A stretch of 64,000 bases of DNA from Ruminococcaceae bacterium YAD3003 (GTDB lineage Bacteria; Bacillota; Clostridia; Saccharofermentanales; Saccharofermentanaceae): positions 1 to 64,000 of the forward strand of contig FNPA01000012.1 of the NCBI GenBank assembly GCA_900107185.1, written 5' to 3'. Each line of letters opens with the position of its first letter. The stretch's first letter is position 1. Positions 51,806 to 59,077 of this stretch are shown here, in pieces. The notes beneath the pieces are model-generated. The model did no database searches, was not told where the DNA came from, and saw nothing but the letters and a program-made list of their open reading frames with translations. The position numbers and the translations under genes were made by a program.

Positions 51806-52312
51806 ATGTCTGATAACAAAGTTCTTGTAGTAATGGGTTCCGATTCTGATTTTCCCGTAATGGAAGGATGCTTTAAGATGCTGAACAAGTTCGGCGTTGA
51901 ATTTAAGGCAACTGTTGCATCAGCTCACAGAACTCCGGATAAGGCTATGGCTCTTGCCAGAGGCGCTGAAGCTGAAGGTTATAAGGTCATTATTGCTGCT
52001 GCAGGTCTCGCAGCACATTTGGGTGGCGTTCTGGCTGCCAATACAGCACTTCCTGTTATCGGTGTACCTTGTAAGGGCGGCGCTCTCGCGGGTGTTGACG
52101 CTCTTTATGCTACAGTCCAGATGCCTACAGGCATTCCGGTAGCAACTGTTGCAATTGACGGCGGTTCTAATGCTGCGATCCTCGCATGCCAGATGCTCGC
52201 TATTTCCGATCCTGAACTTATGCAGAAGATCAAGGATTACAAGGCTGGTCTCGCTTCATCTGTTGAGGAGAGAGACGCAAGACTTCAGCAGAAGATCGCT
52301 GAGATGAATTAA
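51806..52312 (+). CDS. purE: N5-carboxyaminoimidazole ribonucleotide mutase
   Basis: 168 residues, the usual class I PurE length. It makes CAIR in the de novo purine route. Motifs: VLVVMGSDSDFPVM, ASAHRTPDKAM with the catalytic His, and AAGLAAHLGGVLAA, followed by GVPCKGGALAG. The class I partner PurK is not in the window. It is the first of the run purE, purF, purN, purO-like and AICAR transformylase, all on the same strand with short gaps. Confidence 0.96.
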   Translation: MSDNKVLVVMGSDSDFPVMEGCFKMLNKFGVEFKATVASAHRTPDKAMALARGAEAEGYKVIIAAAGLAAHLGGVLAANTALPVIGVPCKGGALAGVDALYATVQMPTGIPVATVAIDGGSNAAILACQMLAISDPELMQKIKDYKAGLASSVEERDARLQQKIAEMN

Positions 52313-52370
52313 GGTTATTGGATTCATTCATTAACATAGAACAAATTGAGTAAAGGATGGCTATAAGCAC

Positions 52371-53777
52371 ATGAGCGGAGTTTTCGGTTGTTATGACATC
52401 AAGGGAAGCAAACAGGATGTAACCAGAGATACCTATTACGGTATTTTCTCCTTACAGCACAGAGGTCAGGAATCTTGCGGTATCGCAGTTAATGATGACG
52501 GTACTTTCCTCGTACACAAGGCTCCCGGTCTTGTAACAGACGTTTTTGATGAAGTAACTTTATCCGCTTTAGCAGGAACATGCGCCATCGGTCATGCCAG
52601 AGGCGGTTCTCCCAGAGAGAGCGGTACAGATGCCATCCAGCCTATTTCCATTAAATCCCGTGTAGGTAATATCGCTCTTACTTCTGATTCAGTTATCATG
52701 AACGCTAACAAGATCAGAGACGGTCTTAAGGATCAGGGCGCTATCTTCCAGACAAATACAGATTCAGAGATCATTCTCTCATTGTTCTCACGTAACAGAA
52801 TCAGAACAGAGGACTGCGAGCACGCTATCCTTGAGACAATGAAGGAGATTCACGGCGTTTACGCAATGATCTTCATGACAGAAGATAAGCTCATCGGTGT
52901 AAGAGATCCCTATGGTTTGAGACCTCTTATCCTCGGTAAGTTAGGTGATAAGTATTATATTTCTTCCGAATCATGCGCTCTCGACGCTATCGGATGCGAG
53001 ACAATCAGAGATTTCCTCCCCGGTGAGATCATTACGATCTCAAAGGACGGCATGAGCTCAATGCAGTACGATCCTGCTACCGAGAAGAAGGACGGTAAGG
53101 TCTGCGTTTTCGAATATGTATATGTCGCAAGACCTGACTCAGTTATCGACCAGATGTCTATTTTCGATTCCAGATACAGAGTAGGTATGGCCCTCGCGAA
53201 AGAGAGTCCTGCTGATGTAGATCTCGTAATCGGTGCTCCTGACTCAGGTAATGCTGCTGCTGAAGGTTATGCTGCAGGTTTAGGCGTTGCTTATGGTGCG
53301 GGACTTTTGAAGAACAGATATGTCGGAAGAACATTCATTAAGAGCACACAGCAGCAGAGAGAGCTCGCTGTAAGAATGAAGTTCGCTGCTCTTAAGACTG
53401 CAATCAAGGGCAAGAGGATTGCTATCGTAGATGACTCACTCGTAAGAGGTACAACAACAAAGCACATTATTTCTTTCTTGAGAGAGAACGGTGCAGCTGA
53501 AGTTCATGTAAGACTCGCTTCTCCGCCGGTTAAGTTTGGCTGCTGCTATGGAGTTAATGCTTCTTCTGAAACAGAGCTCCCTGCAAGCACAAAGACTATC
53601 GAAGAGATCCGCGACATGATCGGTGCAGATTCACTCGCATATATCAGCCTTGATTCTTTGAGAGCTTCTCTTAACACTATCGATTGCGGCGTATGTTCTG
53701 CCTGCTTCGACGGTGACTTCATCGCAGGTAAGCCTGAAGACGATGAAGAGAGCATTCATAAGGTTAAATACAATTAA
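52371..53777 (+). CDS. purF: Amidophosphoribosyltransferase with degenerate glutaminase domain
   Basis: 468 residues. It should make phosphoribosylamine from PRPP. The C-terminal transferase domain looks intact: the PRPP loop IAIVDDSLVRGTTTKHI (351-367). Cys245, Cys391/392 and Cys442/445 fit the iron-sulfur cluster of B. subtilis-type PurF. The N-terminal glutaminase is altered. It starts MSGVFGC where the Ntn nucleophile Cys is expected (CGVFG), so that Cys is Ser. The oxyanion motif HNGN is SDSV at 105-108, and the RYxTxG loop is RGGSPRESG. Upstream in-frame codons meet a TGA before any Cys, so no longer start rescues it. The enzyme may use free ammonia or serve another role. Confidence 0.9.
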   Translation: MSGVFGCYDIKGSKQDVTRDTYYGIFSLQHRGQESCGIAVNDDGTFLVHKAPGLVTDVFDEVTLSALAGTCAIGHARGGSPRESGTDAIQPISIKSRVGNIALTSDSVIMNANKIRDGLKDQGAIFQTNTDSEIILSLFSRNRIRTEDCEHAILETMKEIHGVYAMIFMTEDKLIGVRDPYGLRPLILGKLGDKYYISSESCALDAIGCETIRDFLPGEIITISKDGMSSMQYDPATEKKDGKVCVFEYVYVARPDSVIDQMSIFDSRYRVGMALAKESPADVDLVIGAPDSGNAAAEGYAAGLGVAYGAGLLKNRYVGRTFIKSTQQQRELAVRMKFAALKTAIKGKRIAIVDDSLVRGTTTKHIISFLRENGAAEVHVRLASPPVKFGCCYGVNASSETELPASTKTIEEIRDMIGADSLAYISLDSLRASLNTIDCGVCSACFDGDFIAGKPEDDEESIHKVKYN

Positions 53778-53792
53778 TAGGAGACAGGCATA

Positions 53793-54413
53793 ATGAAGAT
53801 TGCAGTATTCGTTTCAGGAGGCGGTACAAACCTTCAGGCGATTATCGACAACATCAAGGATGGTATCCTGAAGGATATTGAGATCGTACTTGTTCTGTCA
53901 TCTTCAAAGGATGCATATGCTCTTGAGAGAGCTGCAGACAACGGTATTAAATCTGTAGTCGTAAGCAGAAAAGATTTTGATTCTATTGAGGCCTGGGATG
54001 AAAAGGTTGTCTCAGAAGTAGAGAAGTCAGGCGCTGAGCTGGTTGTTCTCGCCGGATATCTCTCATTGCTTGGTCCCAAGATCGTTTCAAAGTATTCAAA
54101 CCGCATTATCAATATCCATCCGGCACTTATTCCTTCTTTCTGCGGTGCAGGAATGTATGGAATAAGACCTCATAAGGCTGCACTGGCAAAGGGTGTAAAG
54201 GTATCAGGAGCCACGGTTCATTTCGTAAACGAGAACTACGACGAAGGCCCAATTCTTTTGCAGAAGGCTGTTGATGTTCTGCCCGATGATACACCGGAGT
54301 CTTTGCAGAAGAGAATAATGCAGGAATGCGAATGGAAGATCCTTCCGCAAGCGATAAGACTTATTGCTGACGGCAAGGTAATAATCGAGAACAATATCTG
54401 CTACGTTAGATAA
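53793..54413 (+). CDS. purN: Phosphoribosylglycinamide formyltransferase
   Basis: 206 residues, the usual length. It formylates glycinamide ribonucleotide from 10-formyltetrahydrofolate. Motifs: FVSGGGTNLQAIID, LAGYLSLLGP, the catalytic stretch RIINIHPALIPSFCG, and SGATVHFVNENYDEGPILLQ with the conserved Asp. It follows purF by 15 bases with an AGGAGA ribosome site. Confidence 0.96.
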   Translation: MKIAVFVSGGGTNLQAIIDNIKDGILKDIEIVLVLSSSKDAYALERAADNGIKSVVVSRKDFDSIEAWDEKVVSEVEKSGAELVVLAGYLSLLGPKIVSKYSNRIINIHPALIPSFCGAGMYGIRPHKAALAKGVKVSGATVHFVNENYDEGPILLQKAVDVLPDDTPESLQKRIMQECEWKILPQAIRLIADGKVIIENNICYVR

Positions 54414-54440
54414 TCAGTTATTAATTTTTGGAGGTGCCAT

Positions 54441-55154
54441 ATGATCACACAGAACCTTAGCAAGATCCTTTCAGAGAATGCTTATCCCGGAAGAGGAATC
54501 GTTATCGGTAAGTCCGATGACGGTAAGTATGCTGTTACAGCTTACTTCATTATGGGAAGAAGCGTAAACTCCAGAAACCGTGTTTTCACAGCTACTGAAG
54601 ACGGAATCAAGACAGAAGCTTTTGATCCTTCACTTCTTACTGATCCGCACCTCATCATTTATTCACCTGTTAGAGTTCTTGGAAACAAGACTATCGTTAC
54701 AAACGGTGACCAGACAGATACTATCTATGAACTCATGGATAAGCAGATGACATTTGAGCAGTCACTTAGGGGAAGAGAGTTCGAGGACGATGCTCCGAAC
54801 TATACTCCCAGAATCTCAGGCATCATGCACGTTGAGAATGGTACATACAACTATGCAATGTCCATCCTTAAGAGTGATGACGGTGATCCTTCTTCATGCG
54901 AGCGCCACACATTCACATACACAAATCCTAAGGCGGGAATCGGAAGATTCATCCATACATACATGGGTGACGGCAGCCCGCTTCCTTCTTTCGAAGGCGA
55001 GCCTGAAAAGGTTGAGCTCAAGGGTGACATCGATACATTCACAAACGAAGTATGGACAAGCCTCAATGAGGATAACAAGGTATCTCTCTTCGTACGCTAC
55101 ATCGACATCGAGACAGGCGCAGTTGAGACAAGAATCGTAAACAAGAACGTATAA
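54441..55154 (+). CDS. purO: IMP cyclohydrolase, PurO-like
   Basis: 237 residues. The start YPGRGIVIGKSDDGKYAVTA (part of it) and FIMGRSVNSRNRVF match the PurO-type IMP cyclohydrolase family first found in archaea. That enzyme closes FAICAR to IMP, the last step of purine synthesis. It replaces the N-terminal domain of bifunctional PurH. The next gene supplies the other half as a separate protein, which supports the call. GGAGGTG precedes the ATG. Confidence 0.85.
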   Translation: MITQNLSKILSENAYPGRGIVIGKSDDGKYAVTAYFIMGRSVNSRNRVFTATEDGIKTEAFDPSLLTDPHLIIYSPVRVLGNKTIVTNGDQTDTIYELMDKQMTFEQSLRGREFEDDAPNYTPRISGIMHVENGTYNYAMSILKSDDGDPSSCERHTFTYTNPKAGIGRFIHTYMGDGSPLPSFEGEPEKVELKGDIDTFTNEVWTSLNEDNKVSLFVRYIDIETGAVETRIVNKNV

Positions 55155-55179
55155 TATTTCGAAAATAAGGAGAATAACA

Positions 55180-56361
55180 ATGTCTAACGAGATGCAACTC
55201 AAGTATGGATGCAATCCTAACCAGAAGCCTTCCAGAATCTTTATGAAAGATGGTTCTGAGCTTCCCATCGAAGTGCTTAACGGTAAGCCGGGTTATATCA
55301 ACCTTTTGGATGCTTTTAACGGCTGGCAGCTTGTTAAGGAGTTAAAGGAAGCAACAGTCCTTCCCGCAGCTACATCTTTCAAGCACGTTTCACCTGCAGG
55401 TGCTGCAGTAGGTAAGCCCCTGTCAGAGACAGAAGCTAAGATCTACTTCGTAGACGATCTCGGCGAACTCTCTCCCATCGCTTGTGCATATGCAAGAGCA
55501 AGAGGCGCAGACAGAATGTCTTCTTACGGTGACTTCACAGCACTCTCTGATACATGTGATGCTATCACTGCAACAATGCTCGCTCGTGAAGTATCTGACG
55601 GTATTATCGCTCCTGATTACACACCTGAGGCTCTTGAGATCCTTAAGACAAAGAGAAAGGGTACATATAACGTAATCAAGATCGACGCAGGCTATAAGCC
55701 CGCTCCAATCGAGACAAAGGATGTTTTCGGCGTTACTTTCGAGCAGGGAAGAAACGAGTTTGAGATCAATCACGCTCTCTTGGACAACGTTGTTACAGAT
55801 ACAAAGGACATCCCTGAGGACAAGAAGATCGACCTCCTTATCTCTCTTATCACATTGAAGTACACACAGTCCAACTCTGTTTGCTACGTTAAGGATGGCC
55901 AGGCAATCGGAATCGGTGCAGGCCAGCAGTCAAGAATCCATTGCACAAGACTTGCAGGACAGAAGGCAGACAACTGGTGGCTCAGACAGAGCCCTCAGGT
56001 TTTGGGACTCCAGTTCGTTGACGACATCCGCCGTCCCGACAGAGATAACGCAATCGACGTATACATTTCTGACGAGTATGAGGATGTGCTGGCTGAAGGT
56101 ACATGGCAGAACATCTTCAAGGTTAAGCCCGCAGTATTCACAAGAGAAGAGAAGAAGGCATGGCTCGCTAAGAACGATAACGTTGCTTTGGGTTCTGACG
56201 CATTCTTCCCCTTCGGCGATAACATTGAGCGTGCTCACAAGAGCGGCGTTAAGTACATCGCTGAACCCGGCGGATCAATCCGTGACGATCACGTCATCAT
56301 GACATGCAACAAGTACGGCATCGCGATGGCATTCACAGGAATGAGACTGTTCCACCATTAA
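55180..56361 (+). CDS. Stand-alone AICAR formyltransferase (PurH C-terminal domain only)
   Basis: 393 residues. It matches the transformylase half of PurH: LKYGCNPNQKPSRIF at the start, the catalytic Lys68-His69 in TSFKHVSPAGAAVG, and GAGQQSRIHCTRLAG, DAFFPFGDNI and EPGGSIRDD near the end. No MGS-like cyclohydrolase domain is present at the N terminus. It formylates AICAR to FAICAR, which the PurO-like neighbour would cyclise. Last gene of the purine run; a terminator follows. Confidence 0.93.
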   Translation: MSNEMQLKYGCNPNQKPSRIFMKDGSELPIEVLNGKPGYINLLDAFNGWQLVKELKEATVLPAATSFKHVSPAGAAVGKPLSETEAKIYFVDDLGELSPIACAYARARGADRMSSYGDFTALSDTCDAITATMLAREVSDGIIAPDYTPEALEILKTKRKGTYNVIKIDAGYKPAPIETKDVFGVTFEQGRNEFEINHALLDNVVTDTKDIPEDKKIDLLISLITLKYTQSNSVCYVKDGQAIGIGAGQQSRIHCTRLAGQKADNWWLRQSPQVLGLQFVDDIRRPDRDNAIDVYISDEYEDVLAEGTWQNIFKVKPAVFTREEKKAWLAKNDNVALGSDAFFPFGDNIERAHKSGVKYIAEPGGSIRDDHVIMTCNKYGIAMAFTGMRLFHH

Positions 56362-56371
56362 TAAGATTCAA

Positions 56372-56411
56372 ACACCTCCGACCGGCACATGCCTTCGGAG
56401 GTGTATTATTT
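56372..56411 (+). terminator. Intrinsic terminator of the purine genes
   Basis: ACACCTCCGA (56372-56381) pairs perfectly with TCGGAGGTGT (56395-56404), 13-base loop, followed by ATTATTT. Confidence 0.8.
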
Positions 56412-56438
56412 CTACAGATATGAAATAGGAGGATAGTT

Positions 56439-56963
56439 ATGGCAGACGAGAAAACACTTGCCGAAGTTAAGGAAGAAGCAAATCAGGCAGCTGAACCTGT
56501 TGAAGCTGCACCTGCTCCCGTACAGGAGAGCGCGATCAAGAATAATAAGTATTCAGAATATACTGACCATGATCTCCAGAGTGAGCTGTTGAGATATCAG
56601 AAGAAGACGGCCAAGAGAACAACCGCAGTTGCAGTAGCATTGGGTGTTATTGCTCTGATCTTCGCCGTTTCTGCGCTTATTATCGTTCCTGAAGTAGTTA
56701 ATACTCTGAATTCAGTTCAGAATACTCTTACAGAGGTTTCCAGCCTGGCTAACAAGGCAGAAGATGTTATGACCAATGTAGATGAGTCTCTCGACGGCAT
56801 GAATAAGATGATCGCAAATGTTGATACTGTTCTGTCTGATAATACCGAAGCAATGAGTGAGGCGGTAACAAAGATCAGCAATATCGATGTTGATGCCCTT
56901 AATGAGTCCATTCAGGATCTTAACGAAGCAGTAGATAGGTTATCCAGATTATTCGGTGCATAA
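56439..56963 (+). CDS. Single-pass membrane protein with coiled-coil ectodomain
   Basis: 174 residues. An acidic, Ala/Pro-rich cytosolic arm (about 1-60) precedes one helix (TTAVAVALGVIALIFAVSALIIV, about 66-88). A coiled coil of about 85 residues follows with heptad-like Leu/Val/Ile/Met positions (NSVQNTLTEVSSLANKAEDV and on). No family was recognised; methyl-accepting-like helices and phage-tail-like coiled coils can look similar. The response regulator starts 8 bases after its stop, so it is probably co-transcribed with the two-component system and may take part in signal sensing. Confidence 0.75.
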   Translation: MADEKTLAEVKEEANQAAEPVEAAPAPVQESAIKNNKYSEYTDHDLQSELLRYQKKTAKRTTAVAVALGVIALIFAVSALIIVPEVVNTLNSVQNTLTEVSSLANKAEDVMTNVDESLDGMNKMIANVDTVLSDNTEAMSEAVTKISNIDVDALNESIQDLNEAVDRLSRLFGA

Positions 56964-56971
56964 GGAGCAAT

Positions 56972-57679
56972 ATGCATTACAGCGTACTGATAATTGACGA
57001 CGAGAAAGAACTCTCTGAATACACCGCGAAGTATTTCAATATGTCCGGTGTAACGGCGCAGTATGCTCTGGACAGCCAATCAGCGATGGAGTTTTTTAAG
57101 GGAAATACATGTTCTCTTGTTCTTCTGGACATTAACCTCGGTGACGATTCCGGGTTCGAGCTGTGCCAGAAGATAAGAGCATCTCTGGATATTCCGATTT
57201 TTTTTATCAGTGCAAGATCTGCCGAAGATGATATGCTCCTGGCCCTGAGTATCGGCGGTGACGATTATATCTGCAAACCTTATTCTCTTAGTGTCCTTCT
57301 TGCGAAAGTAAAGGCCGAACTCAAAAGATATGAGGCAACTCATAAAGAAGATGCCAAGTCTGAAGAAGATAATGTATCTGTGTTGGGTGATGCTACTATC
57401 GATCTGAAGAAAGCAACGATAACCAAGAACGGCGTAGAGACGCCTCTTAAGGCGATGGAGTATAAGATACTTGTTTATCTTCTCCGTAACAGCGACCGCG
57501 TTATCCCAAAGGAAGAAATTTTCGAAAAGATCTGGGATACCACTTATGTCGGAGATGTAACTCTTAATGTTCATATCAGGCATTTAAGGGAAAAGATCGA
57601 AGATGATGCCGGCAATCCGCGATTCATTAAGACCGTATGGGGTGTAGGTTTCATGCTCGATTCCAAAGGCAATCCGTAA
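56972..57679 (+). CDS. OmpR-family response regulator
   Basis: 235 residues. Receiver domain with acidic pair DD (residues 9-10), phosphoacceptor Asp53 in LLDINLGD, Ser/Thr in ISARS and Lys in CKPYS. The DNA-binding domain is winged-helix: LKAMEYKILVYLLRNSDRVIPKEE, and HIRHLREKIEDD with the recognition helix. AAGGAG precedes the ATG. The kinase gene starts directly at the next base after its stop. Its likely targets are the direct repeats upstream of the FtsX-type transporter gene. Confidence 0.94.
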   Translation: MHYSVLIIDDEKELSEYTAKYFNMSGVTAQYALDSQSAMEFFKGNTCSLVLLDINLGDDSGFELCQKIRASLDIPIFFISARSAEDDMLLALSIGGDDYICKPYSLSVLLAKVKAELKRYEATHKEDAKSEEDNVSVLGDATIDLKKATITKNGVETPLKAMEYKILVYLLRNSDRVIPKEEIFEKIWDTTYVGDVTLNVHIRHLREKIEDDAGNPRFIKTVWGVGFMLDSKGNP

Positions 57680-58963
57680 ATGAAGATAAGATACCTTATT
57701 ATCTATATTCTGTTTGTTCTGGCAGCGGGAATTACCGGATGCTATGTTATCGTGAGCGGAAATCTCTACGAAGATATCCCGTCTCACACGATCGAAATAA
57801 ACAGACTGATAATAAGCCTTCAGGAGAACTGGACAGACATTGAAGCAAATAACGATCTTCTGATATCAAGTGACGAAGAGTTCGATTATTCTGTTATCGA
57901 TACTGATGGTAACGTCCTCGTATTTACGCGCGATGACATCGCGAAAAGCATTTCATCTGCGACTTCAGACTACGACATTATAAGAAATATCGAAGTGGAG
58001 GGTAATGTCGCCGGATATCTCATAGTACATAATCCCAAAGCAGAACTCGAGAAGCAGACAAACATCAAGATAGCTCTGTTTGTGTTTGTTATTGTTGCTG
58101 TAACTGTATTAGTTTCAGTGCTCTACTATATCTATCTGAAGAAGAGAGTATTAGATCCTTTTAAAAAGCTTAAAAACTTTGCGGTTATGGTGGCCGGAGG
58201 CAATCTCGATACTCCTTTGGAGATGGACAGGGGTAATGTTTTCGGACCTTTTACCGAGAGTTTTGACATTATGCGTGAGGAACTCAAGGCTTCACGTGAA
58301 CGCGAGGAACAGGCGGTTAAGAGCCGTAAGGAACTTGTTGCCCAGTTGTCGCATGATATCAAGACACCTGTTGCATCTATCAAGGCCATGACAGATGTTA
58401 TGAGCCTTACTGCTACAGATGAGACCCGTGATACGATAGCTGCAATCAATTCCAAGGCAGATCAGATTGACGGCCTTATCTCAAATCTTTTCCACGCAAC
58501 TTTGGAAGAGCTCGAGCAATTGGAAGTAAGACCTGAAGATGTAAATTCAACTGATATTATCCAGATGATAAAAGACGCAGATTATATGCATAAGATTAAT
58601 ATTCTTGAGATAAAGGATGCAGTAGTCTTTGCAGACAGGTTAAGACTTAACCAGGTCATAAGTAACATCATCTTTAACTCATATAAATATGCGGATACCG
58701 AGATAAATGTAACGAGCAGATTTGAGAATGGTGATCCGAAGTATCTGTTCATTAAGATCGCTGACAAAGGCCCTGGCGTTCCTGAAGAAGAAATAGAGGT
58801 CATTACCCAGAAGTTCAAACGCGGCAGCAATGCAGGCAACAAAGACGGCTCCGGTCTCGGCCTTTATATCTCAGATTATCTGATGAAAAAAATGGGAGGC
58901 AGTCTTACGCCTCAAAATACTGATGAAGGCTTTGCCGTAGAGATCGGAATAAAGATCTCTTAA
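57680..58963 (+). CDS. Membrane sensor histidine kinase
   Basis: 427 residues. TM1 at about 5-23, an outside domain of about 105 residues, TM2 at about 130-152, then a HAMP linker. The HisKA motif is LVAQLSHDIKTPVA with His225 as phosphorylation site. The ATPase domain has NQVISNIIFNSYKYA (N box), DKGPGVPEEE (G1) and GSGLGLYISDYL (G2). The ATG follows the regulator stop with no spacing. It works with the regulator and probably senses cell-envelope stress, judged from the ABC transporter and lipoprotein downstream. Confidence 0.94.
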   Translation: MKIRYLIIYILFVLAAGITGCYVIVSGNLYEDIPSHTIEINRLIISLQENWTDIEANNDLLISSDEEFDYSVIDTDGNVLVFTRDDIAKSISSATSDYDIIRNIEVEGNVAGYLIVHNPKAELEKQTNIKIALFVFVIVAVTVLVSVLYYIYLKKRVLDPFKKLKNFAVMVAGGNLDTPLEMDRGNVFGPFTESFDIMREELKASREREEQAVKSRKELVAQLSHDIKTPVASIKAMTDVMSLTATDETRDTIAAINSKADQIDGLISNLFHATLEELEQLEVRPEDVNSTDIIQMIKDADYMHKINILEIKDAVVFADRLRLNQVISNIIFNSYKYADTEINVTSRFENGDPKYLFIKIADKGPGVPEEEIEVITQKFKRGSNAGNKDGSGLGLYISDYLMKKMGGSLTPQNTDEGFAVEIGIKIS

Positions 58964-59034
58964 AAAGATTTCAAACCGGTTTTAAAAAGATTTAAAAAAC
59001 AGACAAAGGTTTAAAACGTCCCTAATACTATACT
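58960..59034 (+). promoter_or_regulatory. Direct repeats and -10 box upstream of the FtsX-type transporter
   Basis: TTAAAAAGATTT occurs twice, at 58960-58971 and 58982-58993, 22 bases apart (two helical turns), the first copy overlapping the kinase stop. A third, partial TTTAAAA lies at 59010-59016. A TATACT at 59029-59034 is the likely -10 box, with no consensus -35. This arrangement is typical of activation by an OmpR-type regulator such as the one encoded upstream. Confidence 0.6.
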
Positions 59035-59077
59035 TGTGCCATAAGGAGATAGTAATTTCGAAAGGGAGTTTAAACCG

